A stretch of 64,000 nucleotides of DNA from Methanocella paludicola SANAE. GTDB lineage: Archaea > Halobacteriota > Methanocellia > Methanocellales > Methanocellaceae. Made by a program: the position numbers and the translations under genes. The notes beneath the pieces are model-generated. The model made no database searches. It saw only the letters and a list, made by a program, of their open reading frames with translations, and had not been told where the DNA came from. The stretch spans positions 868,001 to 932,000 of the forward strand of contig NC_013665.1 in the NCBI RefSeq assembly GCF_000011005.1, read 5' to 3'. Shown one piece after another: positions 34,994-43,608 of this stretch; within the stretch, counting starts at the first letter, position 1; each line of letters starts with the position of its first letter.

Positions 34994-36409
34994 ATGGACG
35001 ACGATTCCATCGTTTTTCACGGCACCTTAAGCCAGCTCCTGGCTAAGGTAGAATCGGGCGAGATGATACCCAAACTACAGGCATCGCACGCCCCCATGTG
35101 CAAATTTTTCACCGCTTATTACGTCATCAACGGCATCCGCCACGTGGTACCCCTGGTCCACGGCCCCACAGGATGCCCGCTTTACATGTCAGACATTGTC
35201 AGGACACGGGAATGCTGCGAAGAGCGCGGCGTCCCCCTCGAGCCCACCGCCTGCACCACCCTCGACGAGAGCAATGTCATTTATGGTGGAGAGGGAAAGC
35301 TTCTGGAAGCGGTCAAGGAAGCCGATAAAAAGTATCATCCAGACCTCATCGTCATCCTTTCCTGCTGCTGCTCAGGCATCATCGGCGACGACGTCGAGAG
35401 CATCGCCCGGGAGGCGGAGGAGCAGGTCAACTGCCGTGTACTGGCCCTCCGTAGCGAGGGGTTCGGCGGTGACTTCCGCAGCGGCTACGAGGACGCGTTC
35501 AAACTCATCATGGAACTCATGGAGCCCCCGAAGAAGAAAGTGAAGGGTACAGTTAATATCCTCGGCGCCCGCTGGGGCCCGACGCTCACCGAATTCAACG
35601 AGGACATGGAAGAGGTAAAAAGGCTGCTCGGCGAGATGGGGGTTACGATTAACGCGGTCATTGCCGGTGGATGTACCGTAGACGAGATCAAGAGGGCTCG
35701 AGAGGTCGAACTTAATGCATCCTGGTGCTATGACTGGGGACAAAAGCTGGGCGATATCATGCAGGAACGCTTCGGCATTCCCTACAGCAAGACCGGACAG
35801 CCCTACGGGCTCAGAGCTACGAAAGAGTGGATGCTCGGAATCGCCAGGCCAATGGGCCTTGAGGACAAAGCGCTCGAGGTCATCGAGCGAGAGACAGAGC
35901 AGGTGCAGCCGTATCTCGATTACCTGCACGAAGCCCTGAATGGGAAGACGGCCATCATCGAGATCTCCGAGTTCCCCGGGCCGATACGGGCTTTGTCCCT
36001 GGCGAGGATGGTCGAAGAGTTCGGCGCCCACCCTGTTGTTATAAACGTCCATCCATACACGATAAAAGAGAGAATGCCCAGCATCAAATTCTTACTCGAA
36101 ACGGGCGTAAACCCCGAGATCATTCTTACGAAAGGACTCTTCCGCCTGGGAAGCTTCCGCTCTTCCAAAGAGACCGAGGATGAGCTGGAGGCCATCGTGC
36201 GGAAGTACGAAGACCCCATTTTCTTCGGGAACTCCGCCCGGTACCCGCCCTGTCCTGTTGTAAATTTAACGCTCCTGAACCCGGCGTTCCAGCCCCAGTA
36301 CGGGTTCCGTGGGATCAAGAACATAGCCGCCCTGGTTCGGCAAGCCCTGGAGTACAAAGATCTTCCGCGCTCAAAGCTTTTGAGGGGGATGCTATATGGA
36401 CCAAAGTAA
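34994..36409 (+). CDS. Nitrogenase-like component 1, alpha (NifD/NifE-like) subunit
   Basis: A 471-residue protein of the nitrogenase component 1 superfamily. Cysteines at the three P-cluster positions are kept: Cys36 (APMCKFF), Cys61 (GPTGCPLY) and the Cys124-126 run (SCCCSGIIGDD). Cys245 in WCYDWGQKLGDIM lines up with the cofactor cysteine of NifD. In the C-terminal GFRGI region no histidine is found where NifD has its cofactor ligand, so it is closer in logic to NifE or to non-N2 reductases. It is the first gene of a D-K-H operon and overlaps the next gene by 14 nt. It is probably a reductase acting on an unknown small molecule; N2 fixation is unlikely. Confidence 0.85.
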   Translation: MDDDSIVFHGTLSQLLAKVESGEMIPKLQASHAPMCKFFTAYYVINGIRHVVPLVHGPTGCPLYMSDIVRTRECCEERGVPLEPTACTTLDESNVIYGGEGKLLEAVKEADKKYHPDLIVILSCCCSGIIGDDVESIAREAEEQVNCRVLALRSEGFGGDFRSGYEDAFKLIMELMEPPKKKVKGTVNILGARWGPTLTEFNEDMEEVKRLLGEMGVTINAVIAGGCTVDEIKRAREVELNASWCYDWGQKLGDIMQERFGIPYSKTGQPYGLRATKEWMLGIARPMGLEDKALEVIERETEQVQPYLDYLHEALNGKTAIIEISEFPGPIRALSLARMVEEFGAHPVVINVHPYTIKERMPSIKFLLETGVNPEIILTKGLFRLGSFRSSKETEDELEAIVRKYEDPIFFGNSARYPPCPVVNLTLLNPAFQPQYGFRGIKNIAALVRQALEYKDLPRSKLLRGMLYGPK

Positions 36410-37730
36410 GCAGTCGAGAGATGATAAGTGCAACGACCCCTATCTACGCTGTGCCTTCAACGGCGCCGCCCAGACGGCGTTGGGCGTCTCCCGATCAGCC
36501 TTACTGGCCCATTCGCCACAGGGGTGCGAGTACCTCGTGAACAATGCCTTCGCCTGGCAGGAATGCGACTACATGGAGACCATGACGCTATGCACTAAGC
36601 TGTGCGTTGACGAGATCGTACACGGCGGGGAGGACCTGCTCATGCGCACTATCCGGGAGGCTAAGGATCTCAAGATCGATGCGTTATTCGTGCTCAGCGC
36701 CTGTGGGCCGGAAATCGTAGGCGATGATATCGTGGCCGTATGCGAGGATATGCAGCCTGAAGTCGATTTCAAGCTTATCCCCATTCAGAGCCCGGGATTC
36801 AAAGGGTCACAGTATGATGGCATCGACATTGCGCTAGACACGATGATCAAGAGGCTGGCGAATGATGACGGTGAAAAGATACCCAATTCCGTATGCCTTA
36901 TCGCTCCCCATGCGAACGCCAATCCGACATGGATGGCTGACCTGGAATGGGTAAAACAGGTCTTATCCGAAATGGGCGTCAAGGTCGTGGCCACGCTCTC
37001 GCATAAGACGCCGCTGAGCGACATCGAGAACGTACCATCGGCCGAAGCCTCCCTCATATTGAGCCACGATGCCGGCCAGCGGGCGGCCGACTACCTTTCC
37101 GCAAAATATGGCATTGAACAGGTCTGCAAAGGTATGCCTCTACCGATAGGGATGACAAACACGCAGCGATGGCTGAATGCGCTGGGTGAGCGATTCGATG
37201 CACAAAAGAAAGCCGAAAAGATGGTGGAAGAAGGCGAGAGGATGGTGACGGCAACGTGCCGCCGCAAGTGGCCCATGGCCCGGTTCTTCTACAGGACGCC
37301 GGCGGCGATAGTCGCAGATGCCACGGTAGGCATACCGCTCGTGCGTTTTGTCACCGAGGAGATGGAGATGACGCCCGAGCTCGTTGCCCTGTACTCCTCA
37401 CGTAGCTCAGTCCGGGACATGCTTGAAGGAGAGCTAAAAGAGCTCGGGCTAAAACCGAACGTTGTATACGGTACAGACGTTTACAAGACGAGACGGGGCC
37501 TCATGGATGTAAGGCCAAAGATCGTCTTCGGGAGCACGATCGAGCGGCATGCCAGCGAAGGGCTTGGAGTGCCATATACCGTCGAAGTAGTGAGGCCAAT
37601 GCGCCAGTTCCGATTGATAAACAGGGCATATTTCGGCTATACCGGGATACTGAACCTTTTCGAGTGCGTCCAGAACGAGTGGGTCCTCCGATGGCGCTCA
37701 AAGGATAAAAGATACGAAGCAAAGTGGTAA
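36396..37730 (+). CDS. Nitrogenase-like component 1, beta (NifK/NifN-like) subunit
   Basis: A 444-residue partner of the alpha subunit; GAGGGGG lies about 8 nt before ATG 36396. P-cluster-type cysteines are present as Cys19 (RCAFNGA), Cys44 (SPQGCEYL) and Cys103 (SACGPEIVGDD). DEIVHGGEDLL matches the family's VFGG box. Together with the upstream protein it would form an alpha2-beta2 core with a cluster at the interface. It is shorter than NifK because the N-terminal extension is missing. Seven nt separate it from the reductase gene. Confidence 0.85.
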   Translation: MDQSKQSRDDKCNDPYLRCAFNGAAQTALGVSRSALLAHSPQGCEYLVNNAFAWQECDYMETMTLCTKLCVDEIVHGGEDLLMRTIREAKDLKIDALFVLSACGPEIVGDDIVAVCEDMQPEVDFKLIPIQSPGFKGSQYDGIDIALDTMIKRLANDDGEKIPNSVCLIAPHANANPTWMADLEWVKQVLSEMGVKVVATLSHKTPLSDIENVPSAEASLILSHDAGQRAADYLSAKYGIEQVCKGMPLPIGMTNTQRWLNALGERFDAQKKAEKMVEEGERMVTATCRRKWPMARFFYRTPAAIVADATVGIPLVRFVTEEMEMTPELVALYSSRSSVRDMLEGELKELGLKPNVVYGTDVYKTRRGLMDVRPKIVFGSTIERHASEGLGVPYTVEVVRPMRQFRLINRAYFGYTGILNLFECVQNEWVLRWRSKDKRYEAKW

Positions 37731-37737
37731 TGGACAT

Positions 37738-38589
37738 ATGAGACAGATAGCGATCTATGGTGAGGGAGGCATCGGGAAGAGCACGATCGCCTCGAACCTG
37801 TCCGCCGCCCTTAACGAAATGGGTTACACCGTCATGCAGGTCGGCTGCGACCCCAAGAGGGATTCCACCAGGAACCTGGCGGGCGGACGCCTGATCCCCG
37901 CTGTCCTTGAAACATACAGGGACCAGCTAAGGGTAGGCAAAGATGAATATGCGATCTCATTAGATAGCATCGTTTTCAAGTCTCCCGGCGGCATCTACTG
38001 TGTCGAGGCCGGAGGGCCTGAGCCGGGCATAGGCTGTGCCGGCAGGGGCGTATTGACAGCCCTGCAGATATTAAAGGATTTGAAAGCCTTCGAAACCTAC
38101 AAGATCGACGTGGCCATCTACGATGTCCTGGGCGATGTCGTCTGCGGCGGGTTTGCCATGCCCATCAGGGAAGGTTTCGCAAAGGAGATATACCTGGTCT
38201 GTTCAGGCGGTTTCATGAGTATCTATGCGGCGAATAATATCGCCCGTGCTGTACAGCGCCTGTCACGTAGAGCTGAAGCCGGGACAGGGCTTGCCGGTAT
38301 TATTTGTAACAGCAACGGCGACGAAACGCTTGAGCACTCGGTCATACCAGAATTCGCCCGGCGTCTCGGGAGCGAGTTTGTCCAGTTCGTTCCAAGGACC
38401 CCGGTGATCCAGGCCTGCGAGTTCGAGGGAAGAGCTGTCGTGGAGCATTCCCCTAACTCTAAGGAGGCGGGGATATTCAGAGATTTAGCTAAACAGATCA
38501 TGGAAAATAAAAAGACGGTAGTTCCGACGCCGATTAATGATTTAACCGAGCTCGAGCAGATGTACAGGCAGCATCTCAATAAAAAGTAA
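37738..38589 (+). CDS. Nitrogenase-like Fe protein (NifH/BchL/CfbC family) with altered P-loop
   Basis: A 283-residue Fe protein. The P-loop reads GEGGIGKST, so the signature lysine of the deviant Walker A (Lys10 in NifH) is Glu9 here. The phosphate-binding lysine is kept. Switch region GCDPKRDST and the 4Fe-4S ligands Cys100 (GIGCAGRGV) and Cys136 (DVVCGGFAMP) are present. It should form a dimer with one shared cluster and pass electrons to the two preceding proteins. It is the last gene of the operon, whereas H usually precedes D and K. No NifB, NifE/N or PII-type genes lie nearby. Confidence 0.87.
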   Translation: MRQIAIYGEGGIGKSTIASNLSAALNEMGYTVMQVGCDPKRDSTRNLAGGRLIPAVLETYRDQLRVGKDEYAISLDSIVFKSPGGIYCVEAGGPEPGIGCAGRGVLTALQILKDLKAFETYKIDVAIYDVLGDVVCGGFAMPIREGFAKEIYLVCSGGFMSIYAANNIARAVQRLSRRAEAGTGLAGIICNSNGDETLEHSVIPEFARRLGSEFVQFVPRTPVIQACEFEGRAVVEHSPNSKEAGIFRDLAKQIMENKKTVVPTPINDLTELEQMYRQHLNKK

Positions 38590-38713
38590 ATAAATATGGC
38601 TCAATTCCATATTTTGGATTTACAAATTCCATGAGTTATGCACATGTTCCCCGGGGAGTAGATTAGTTCTGTCAGTATCACTCACGTTTCTTAGGTCCTG
38701 CTTTCGCTGGTTT

Positions 38714-39219
38714 GTTCGGTCGGTATCACGAACCTCTCCAAAGGAATTAAATCCCTAATTCTTTTTTAAGATTTTACTCACTAAATCTCGAATGGCTCTA
38801 CAACACCGTCAATGCCCGAACTCTCGAATACTCAGGGCAATGCTCGAACGCACGAACGCGCAAACTCGAAACGAAAGCACTAACGCTCGAAAACGGTTTG
38901 AAACGCTAAACTGTGGAGCACGAACACCCTAAAAAACCCGGTCGTTCCCCACCTGGTCAATTTGTAATGGCTTGGTGCCGCTCGGGTTTTAACCGGGCTT
39001 TCGAGTGTTGGTGCTATGTCGTTTAGCGTTTCAAACCTAAATTCGAGAGTTCGTGCCTTCGTTTTGGGTTTGAGCATTCGAGTTTTAGAGCATTGCCCAG
39101 TGTGTTTGAGGCGTTCGAGTGTTGACGGTGTTGTAGAGACTTAGAGGTTTAGTGAGTAAAATCTTAAAAAAAGATTCGGGCTTTAATTCCTTTAGAGATG
39201 TTCGTGATACCGACCGAAC
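38714..39219. repeat. ~500-bp octamer hairpin repeat, copy A
   Basis: Both ends carry GTTCGGTCGGTATCACGAAC in inverted orientation. The arms run inwards for about 200 nt each and match when one is reverse-complemented. They share the ends, AAAGGAATTAAA, TTTTACTCACTAAA, CTACAACACCGTCAA and GTTTGAAACGCTAAAC. Between these lie strings of octamers of the form CNC(G/T/A)AANN, such as CCCGAACT, CTCGAATA and CACGAACG. A degenerate extra end (GTTCTGTCAGTATCACTCAC) lies 48 nt outside the left end at 38666. No gene is encoded; it fills the 720-nt gap after the Fe-protein gene. Confidence 0.88.
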
Positions 39220-39311
39220 AATCCACCACCAAATGGGAACGCGATATAAGTACCGAGAAAAAGGCTTTAAATATAGGTAGGTTAGCCCGCTGAGGCTAAC
39301 CCATAATATCA

Positions 39312-40046
39312 TTAAATATAACTCAGGTCGATGTTGCCGTTCGACGTCTGCAGGACCATGTGCAGGTTCCCTCTGCCCGACGCCGTAGAGCCGATCAGGC
39401 TCGTCTGGGACTCCTTGTCAGCCTGCATCTGTATCGAGTTATGGGTGATACGCCCATTCGATGTCGAAGCATCCACGAAGAACTGCGTGTCGCTCAATAG
39501 CTTAACGTTAATATTGCCGTTCGAAGTCGCAGCATCGATGGCCGAATAGTTGCCAGCGGCGGCATCGACATTGCCGTTCGAGGTGGCGATGATCATCTTA
39601 TTGCCGTTAAGCTGGGTCACCTTCACGTTACCGTTCGAGGTCATGAGGTTTAAATTATACGAGGAGTTCTTCGGCACCTTGACGAGGATGTCGCAGCCAT
39701 GATTAATGGGCAGCTTTTCGTTCGGGTCCGAAAGCTTTGCCTCCGCCGTGAGCTTCAAGGTGTTACCATCCCTGCTCCCGTTAGTGCCAGTCGTGACGTG
39801 CTGGAGATGCCCCTCGGGCGCCGTAATGTTATAGGTGACCTCGACATCGTACTCAGTCGACTCCTGGATCTCGATGTTTCCGTTAAACGTGGTAACGGTC
39901 AGGTCAATATTCTCCGCTGCGCCGTGCACGGTCTTATCCTGCCGGTGCTCGACGATGGTGTTCATCGAAGTGCATCCGCTCATCAATAGTACGGCCAGGA
40001 TAGCGATGGCAACTATCCCGCCGGTTATGATCTTACTGGTATTCAA
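39312..40046 (-). CDS. DUF4097-type beta-repeat lipoprotein
   Basis: A 244-residue lipoprotein: signal peptide then LLMSGC at residues 21-26. The mature part is a beta-solenoid with TSNGN or near variants recurring (LMTSNGNVKV, ATSNGNVDAA, ATSNGNINVK, STSNGRITH, QTSNGNIDL). This is the pattern of DUF4097 putative adhesins. It would sit on the outside of the membrane. The gene is alone on the minus strand, its stop about 90 nt from repeat copy A. Role unknown. Confidence 0.85.
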   Translation of the reverse strand: MNTSKIITGGIVAIAILAVLLMSGCTSMNTIVEHRQDKTVHGAAENIDLTVTTFNGNIEIQESTEYDVEVTYNITAPEGHLQHVTTGTNGSRDGNTLKLTAEAKLSDPNEKLPINHGCDILVKVPKNSSYNLNLMTSNGNVKVTQLNGNKMIIATSNGNVDAAAGNYSAIDAATSNGNINVKLLSDTQFFVDASTSNGRITHNSIQMQADKESQTSLIGSTASGRGNLHMVLQTSNGNIDLSYI

Positions 40047-40148
40047 GTTACTCCCCCCAGTCTCAAGAGACTGGCCAAGTTATTGTCGCTAATATAATTA
40101 TGTATATAAAAGGATTGCGAGATACCTCTTAGCATGGGGTATATATGT

Positions 40149-40868
40149 TTAGGAAATAGTATCGATCGCTTCTTTTAGAGTAAATAAGTGCTTGTATAAT
40201 GCCGAACCGATGACCACTCCGGCCGCACCAGTGTTCTTGATGGTAACTACGTCCTGTAGAGTCGTTATGCCGCCCGAGGCGATGACCGGTATGCTGACGC
40301 TGGAGACCAGTTCCTTTACCGGGCTTTCGTTCACACCTTTGAGCAGGCCCTCGACGTCAACGTTCGTGTACAGGATGCTGCCGGCGCCCATGTTCTCGAA
40401 CAGCTTGCCCATCTCGATGGTGCTCTTGCCCGAGGACTCCTTCCACCCTTCGACCAGCACCTCGCCTTTCTTCGAGTCCAGCGAGACCATTACCGAAACA
40501 TCATCATAGTTAGCAGCAATTTCACAGACGAGCTCGGGCTCCTTGATCGCAGCGGTGCCCAGGATGACCCGCGTAACGCCCATATCAAGCAAACGCCGGG
40601 CGGTAGGATAATCCCTTATGCCGCCCCCGACCTGGATCTTGACATTATAATGCTTGATGATGTCCTCGACGATGCGGGCATTCTTACGGTCGCCGCTCAA
40701 AGCGCCGTCCAGATCGATGATGTGGAGCCACTTCGCGCCCTGACTGACAAAATCTTCAGCAACGGACAGGTAATCGTCGATCGAGACCATCTCCGTCCCG
40801 GGCACGCCCTGGACAAGCTGGACAACTTTGCCTCCTTTGAGGTCGATGGCGGGGATGACTTCGAACAT
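40149..40868 (-). CDS. hisA: Phosphoribosylformimino-5-aminoimidazole carboxamide ribotide isomerase (HisA)
   Basis: I chose ATG 40868 because the family begins with FEVIPAIDLKGGKVV; starts at 40877 and 40916 are in frame. The product has about 239 residues. It is a TIM barrel with the catalytic Asp in AIDLKGG, the second Asp in YTNVDVEG, and phosphate-binding loops QVGGGIRD and ASGGITTLQDV. HisA catalyses the fourth step of histidine synthesis. No other his gene is adjacent. It is divergent from the DUF488 gene by about 57 nt, so a shared promoter region is likely. Confidence 0.93.
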   Translation of the reverse strand: MFEVIPAIDLKGGKVVQLVQGVPGTEMVSIDDYLSVAEDFVSQGAKWLHIIDLDGALSGDRKNARIVEDIIKHYNVKIQVGGGIRDYPTARRLLDMGVTRVILGTAAIKEPELVCEIAANYDDVSVMVSLDSKKGEVLVEGWKESSGKSTIEMGKLFENMGAGSILYTNVDVEGLLKGVNESPVKELVSSVSIPVIASGGITTLQDVVTIKNTGAAGVVIGSALYKHLFTLKEAIDTIS

Positions 40869-40925
40869 AAACACCATGGGAAACGCCCGCAATAAAAATA
40901 AAGGTTGTGCGGGCATCTCTTATTG

Positions 40926-41282
40926 ATGATCAGGATCAAGAGGGCATATGATGAGGCGGCGCCTGAAGACGGATTCCGGGTACTGGTGGAGCGGTTATGG
41001 CCGAGGGGAGTGACAAAAGAGCGGGCTGCCTTAGACCTGTGGCTTAAGGATGTATCTCCGAGCACGGAGCTTAGAAAATGGTTTCACAGTCACCCCGATA
41101 AGTGGGATGAATTTCGGGAGCGCTACTGGCGTGAGCTGGCCGATAAAAAGGAAGATATCGACTTCTTAAAGAAAAAAGCGGAGGAAGGTACGGTCACCTT
41201 CATCTATTCAGCCCGGGAACGGGAGCATAACGCGGCGACCGAGCTGAAAGCTTATATTGAGCAGCAGGCCAGGGGCCAGTAG
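40926..41282 (+). CDS. DUF488-family protein
   Basis: I chose ATG 40926, since the family begins IRIKRAYDEA; a GTG at 40905 is in frame. The product has 118 residues. DGFRVLVERLWPRGVTKERA, LWLKDVSPSTELRKWFHSHPDKW and FIYSARE are hallmark DUF488 stretches. The family is small, cytosolic and of unproven function. It is divergent from hisA and is followed 80 nt later by repeat copy B. Confidence 0.88.
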   Translation: MIRIKRAYDEAAPEDGFRVLVERLWPRGVTKERAALDLWLKDVSPSTELRKWFHSHPDKWDEFRERYWRELADKKEDIDFLKKKAEEGTVTFIYSAREREHNAATELKAYIEQQARGQ

Positions 41283-41362
41283 TTCCGTATTTGAGGTAAT
41301 ATCGTTTGCCGGGTATGCTTTGGTTAAAAAAAAGTTCGGCTGGTATCACGAGGAGCAGAATT

Positions 41363-41857
41363 GTACGGTCGGTATCACGAACCGCTCCAAAGGAATTAAA
41401 CCACTAATTTTTCTTTTAATTTTTACTCACTAAAGCCCTGAACCTCTAAAACACCGCCAACGCACGAACTCCCTAATACTCGGGACACTGCACGAACGCC
41501 CGAAGCCTCAAACCCGAAAAGAAGGCTCGAAAGCTCGAATGCACGTTCGAAACGCTAAACGAGCCTGCACTAACTCTCTAAGGCTCGGCTAAATCGCCAA
41601 CGGCCCGAACACCCAAAATGCTGGGGAACGACCGGGCTCTTAGAGTGTTCGTGCTCCACCGTTTAGCGTTTCAAACGTGTATTCGAGTTTTAGAGCCTTC
41701 TTTTCGGGTTAGCGCGTTAGAGGCTTAGAGCACTGCCCTGTGGATTAGAGAGTTCGGGCATTGACGGTGAGCTAGAGGCTTAGAGATTTAGTGAGAAAAA
41801 TCTAAAAACGAATTCGTGGTTTAATTCCTTTGGAGCGGTTCGTGATACCGACCGAAC
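41363..41857. repeat. ~500-bp octamer hairpin repeat, copy B
   Basis: It has the same ends (GTACGGTCGGTATCACGAAC at left; GTTCGTGATACCGACCGAAC at right) and inner landmarks as copy A. The central block with the string GGGGAACGACCGGG is in the opposite orientation to copies A and C. A degenerate extra end (GTTCGGCTGGTATCACGAGG) precedes the left end at 41334. Octamers such as CACGAACG, CCCGAAGC and CTCGAAAG stand in the same register as in copy A but with other variable bases. No coding frame. The 230 nt between the repeat and the next gene show nothing recognisable. Confidence 0.87.
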
Positions 41858-42088
41858 TAATTTGCACGAAGCATGCTTGGTAAGCGATTAAACCATATAT
41901 ACAGAACTTTGGCCATTATGGTGAAAATAGTGGCTCGGTCGGCTTTAGGCTAATGCCTTTCGAGCAGTGCCTCAAACAAAGCAAGCACTAATGATAAAGC
42001 ATGGAACTATTGGGTGTACTGAAAAAATGCAGGATGAAAGCTGCCCGTTGACCACTTGATTTTTAAATCGTGCCACCAATATCCTATC

Positions 42089-42394
42089 ATGTCATATACC
42101 CTTGAAGCCCTCGTTGAAAAGATGATGGCCAGCCTGCCGGACGATTATATTATCCAGAACGATGACGATGCCCTCATTAAGGCCGCTTTCACGGCCGAGG
42201 AGCTGGGCGAAGTAATAAAAGCCATCGCCCATGGCACAGACCGCGAGGTCGTCAAGGAATGTGCAGACGCAATCGTGGGCCTGCTCCAGATCATGACCTT
42301 TTACAATTACCAGGGGCCCGAGGGTATCGACTCGGCACTCGACGAGACGCTCGCGAGGCTCAGCAGGCGAAAGGCGTCGAAAATCGAGGAATAA
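42089..42394 (+). CDS. MazG-like nucleotide pyrophosphohydrolase
   Basis: I chose ATG 42089 (an upstream in-frame start at 42056 adds 11 unlikely residues). The product has 101 residues. AAFTAEELGEVIKAIAHG and VVKECADAIVGLLQIM give the E-x-x-E ... E-x-x-D metal-binding pattern of all-alpha NTP pyrophosphatases (MazG/HisE-like). It would hydrolyse NTPs or dNTPs to the monophosphate. HisE is possible given the nearby hisA, but the sequence looks more like a MazG-type housekeeping protein. Single gene. Confidence 0.72.
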   Translation: MSYTLEALVEKMMASLPDDYIIQNDDDALIKAAFTAEELGEVIKAIAHGTDREVVKECADAIVGLLQIMTFYNYQGPEGIDSALDETLARLSRRKASKIEE

Positions 42395-42499
42395 ATTAAA
42401 AATAGGCCGACATAAGAGCTTTTTTACATAGGCTATTTACTAATTACTACATATACTATATACATATAATTTAAATATTTAATAAAATGTAACCTTTTA

Positions 42500-42592
42500 T
42501 CTAGCAAGGCATTGGCTAGTAATGGTTAATGCCATACCCGTATGCCGCTTTAGTAATCAAGCGGTGATCATTGTTAAATTTGAACGTGATGT
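42500..42592 (+). other. Possible structured leader upstream of GYF-RDD gene
   Basis: The 200-nt gap contains overlapping inverted repeats: CTAGC...GCTAG, GGCATT...AATGCC and CCGCTT...AAGCGG (8-nt loop). They could fold into alternative hairpins just before ATG 42595, and no ordinary ribosome-binding site is seen. Conservation in relatives would be needed to call this an RNA element. Confidence 0.3.
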
Positions 42593-42594
42593 GA

Positions 42595-43332
42595 ATGAAC
42601 GAATCAGGCGCTGTACAAATGGATACATTAACACAAGAAAAGACGTGGAGCTATCGTAAAGATAACCAATCAACCGTAGAGGTTCCCGAAAGTAAGCTAA
42701 AAGAGCTGATCTCTTCCGGGCAGTTAAGCCCCGATACGCTCGTCTGGTCTTCCGGCATGACGGAATGGGTAAAAGCATCGAGTATAGGTTCGCTAGTACC
42801 CGATTATGACTTAAAGCCCCATCCCTGGCTACGATTTTTTGCCAGGCAGTTCGACCTTATGATATACAACTTCTTCTTGAGCCTGTTTATCGTCATGGTG
42901 TCGATATTCCTGCCTTCCCTGGAAATCTTATATACAGGGATTAGCGGAATGTTCCTATTACAGATAATAACCGTCTTGACCTGGATCGTCCCTGAGACTA
43001 TCCTGATGGCTGCATTTGGCATGACACTTTCAAAATGGGTATTCAACATTAAAGTTAGAAACGCATCTGAAGCGATACTTAGTCTTGGCGAAAGCTTCGA
43101 GAGGAGCCTGGGAGTTGCTGTGAAAGGCCTCGCGTTGGGCATCCCGGTCTTTTACCTTGTCACGATGCTCATGTCTTATAATAAGCTTGAAAATACGGGC
43201 CGGACATCCTGGGACCGCGAGGGCAACTTTAAGGTATATCACGGCAAGATCGGACCGATCCGGATGATGGCGATATTCGGCCTGGCCTGCATTTACATAT
43301 TATTCAGGATCATTACCGTGCTAACGATGTGA
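42595..43332 (+). CDS. GYF-like + RDD-family membrane protein
   Basis: A 245-residue protein. The N-terminal domain (residues about 18-68) reads WSYRKDNQSTVEV then DTLVWSSGMTEWVKAS, the GYF_2 type. The RDD domain follows: RFFARQFDLMIYNF with its Arg and Asp, then four helices and FGMTLSKWVFNIKV. RDD proteins may act as small-ion exchangers or membrane adaptors; GYF domains bind Pro-rich peptides. An alternative start is ATG 42619. The gene ends at a hairpin before tRNA-Gln. Confidence 0.85.
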   Translation: MNESGAVQMDTLTQEKTWSYRKDNQSTVEVPESKLKELISSGQLSPDTLVWSSGMTEWVKASSIGSLVPDYDLKPHPWLRFFARQFDLMIYNFFLSLFIVMVSIFLPSLEILYTGISGMFLLQIITVLTWIVPETILMAAFGMTLSKWVFNIKVRNASEAILSLGESFERSLGVAVKGLALGIPVFYLVTMLMSYNKLENTGRTSWDREGNFKVYHGKIGPIRMMAIFGLACIYILFRIITVLTM

Positions 43333-43340
43333 GCTATATC

Positions 43341-43365
43341 GGAGTTTTTACCAATCTCCTTTTTT
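43341..43365 (+). terminator. Possible terminator after GYF-RDD gene
   Basis: GGAG at 43341 pairs with CTCC ending at 43359 and is followed by six T. The stem is only 4 bp, so the T-run may matter more. Confidence 0.4.
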
Positions 43366-43440
43366 ACCGGTCACCGTTTTACGTTTTTACCCCAATAACT
43401 TTAAATAATCAAAGCGGCATAACTCGATTCGTTCCCGGAT

Positions 43441-43513
43441 AGTCCCGTGGGGTAGCGGTCAATCCTGTTGGCCTTTGGAGCCGAAGACTCCGGTTCGAAT
43501 CCGGACGGGACTA
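43441..43513 (+). tRNA. tRNA-Gln (anticodon TTG)
   Basis: The acceptor stem AGTCCCG pairs with CGGGACT (43506-43512), with discriminator A. The anticodon stem TTGGC/GCCGA carries loop CTTTGGA (anticodon TTG). The T arm is TCCGG-TTCGAAT-CCGGA. The D arm is GTGGGGTAGCGGTC. CCA is not encoded. A TTTAAATAA box lies about 30 nt upstream, as expected for an archaeal tRNA promoter. Confidence 0.96.
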
Positions 43514-43608
43514 CTATCTTACTTTTAAAATATTTATGAGATACTATTAATATCGGTTTTTCATAATATATCTAAAAAGGACTTAATGACAAAGCGGAAG
43601 TATACCCT

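Noticed and set aside
35372-36052. 226-residue minus-strand frame opposite the nitrogenase-like alpha gene
   Set aside because: Mirror translation of a gene with conserved cysteines; no motif of its own.
34994-38589. Functional nitrogen-fixation operon or CfbCD
   Set aside because: No cofactor-site histidine and no NifB, NifE/N or PII-type genes nearby; CfbD systems use one component-1 protein, whereas two are encoded here.
38714-39219. CRISPR array
   Set aside because: The octamers are degenerate and contiguous, with no unique spacers of even length and no cas genes.
39085-39312. 75-residue minus-strand frame inside repeat copy A
   Set aside because: It is made of repeat arm sequence and is not kept in copies B and C.
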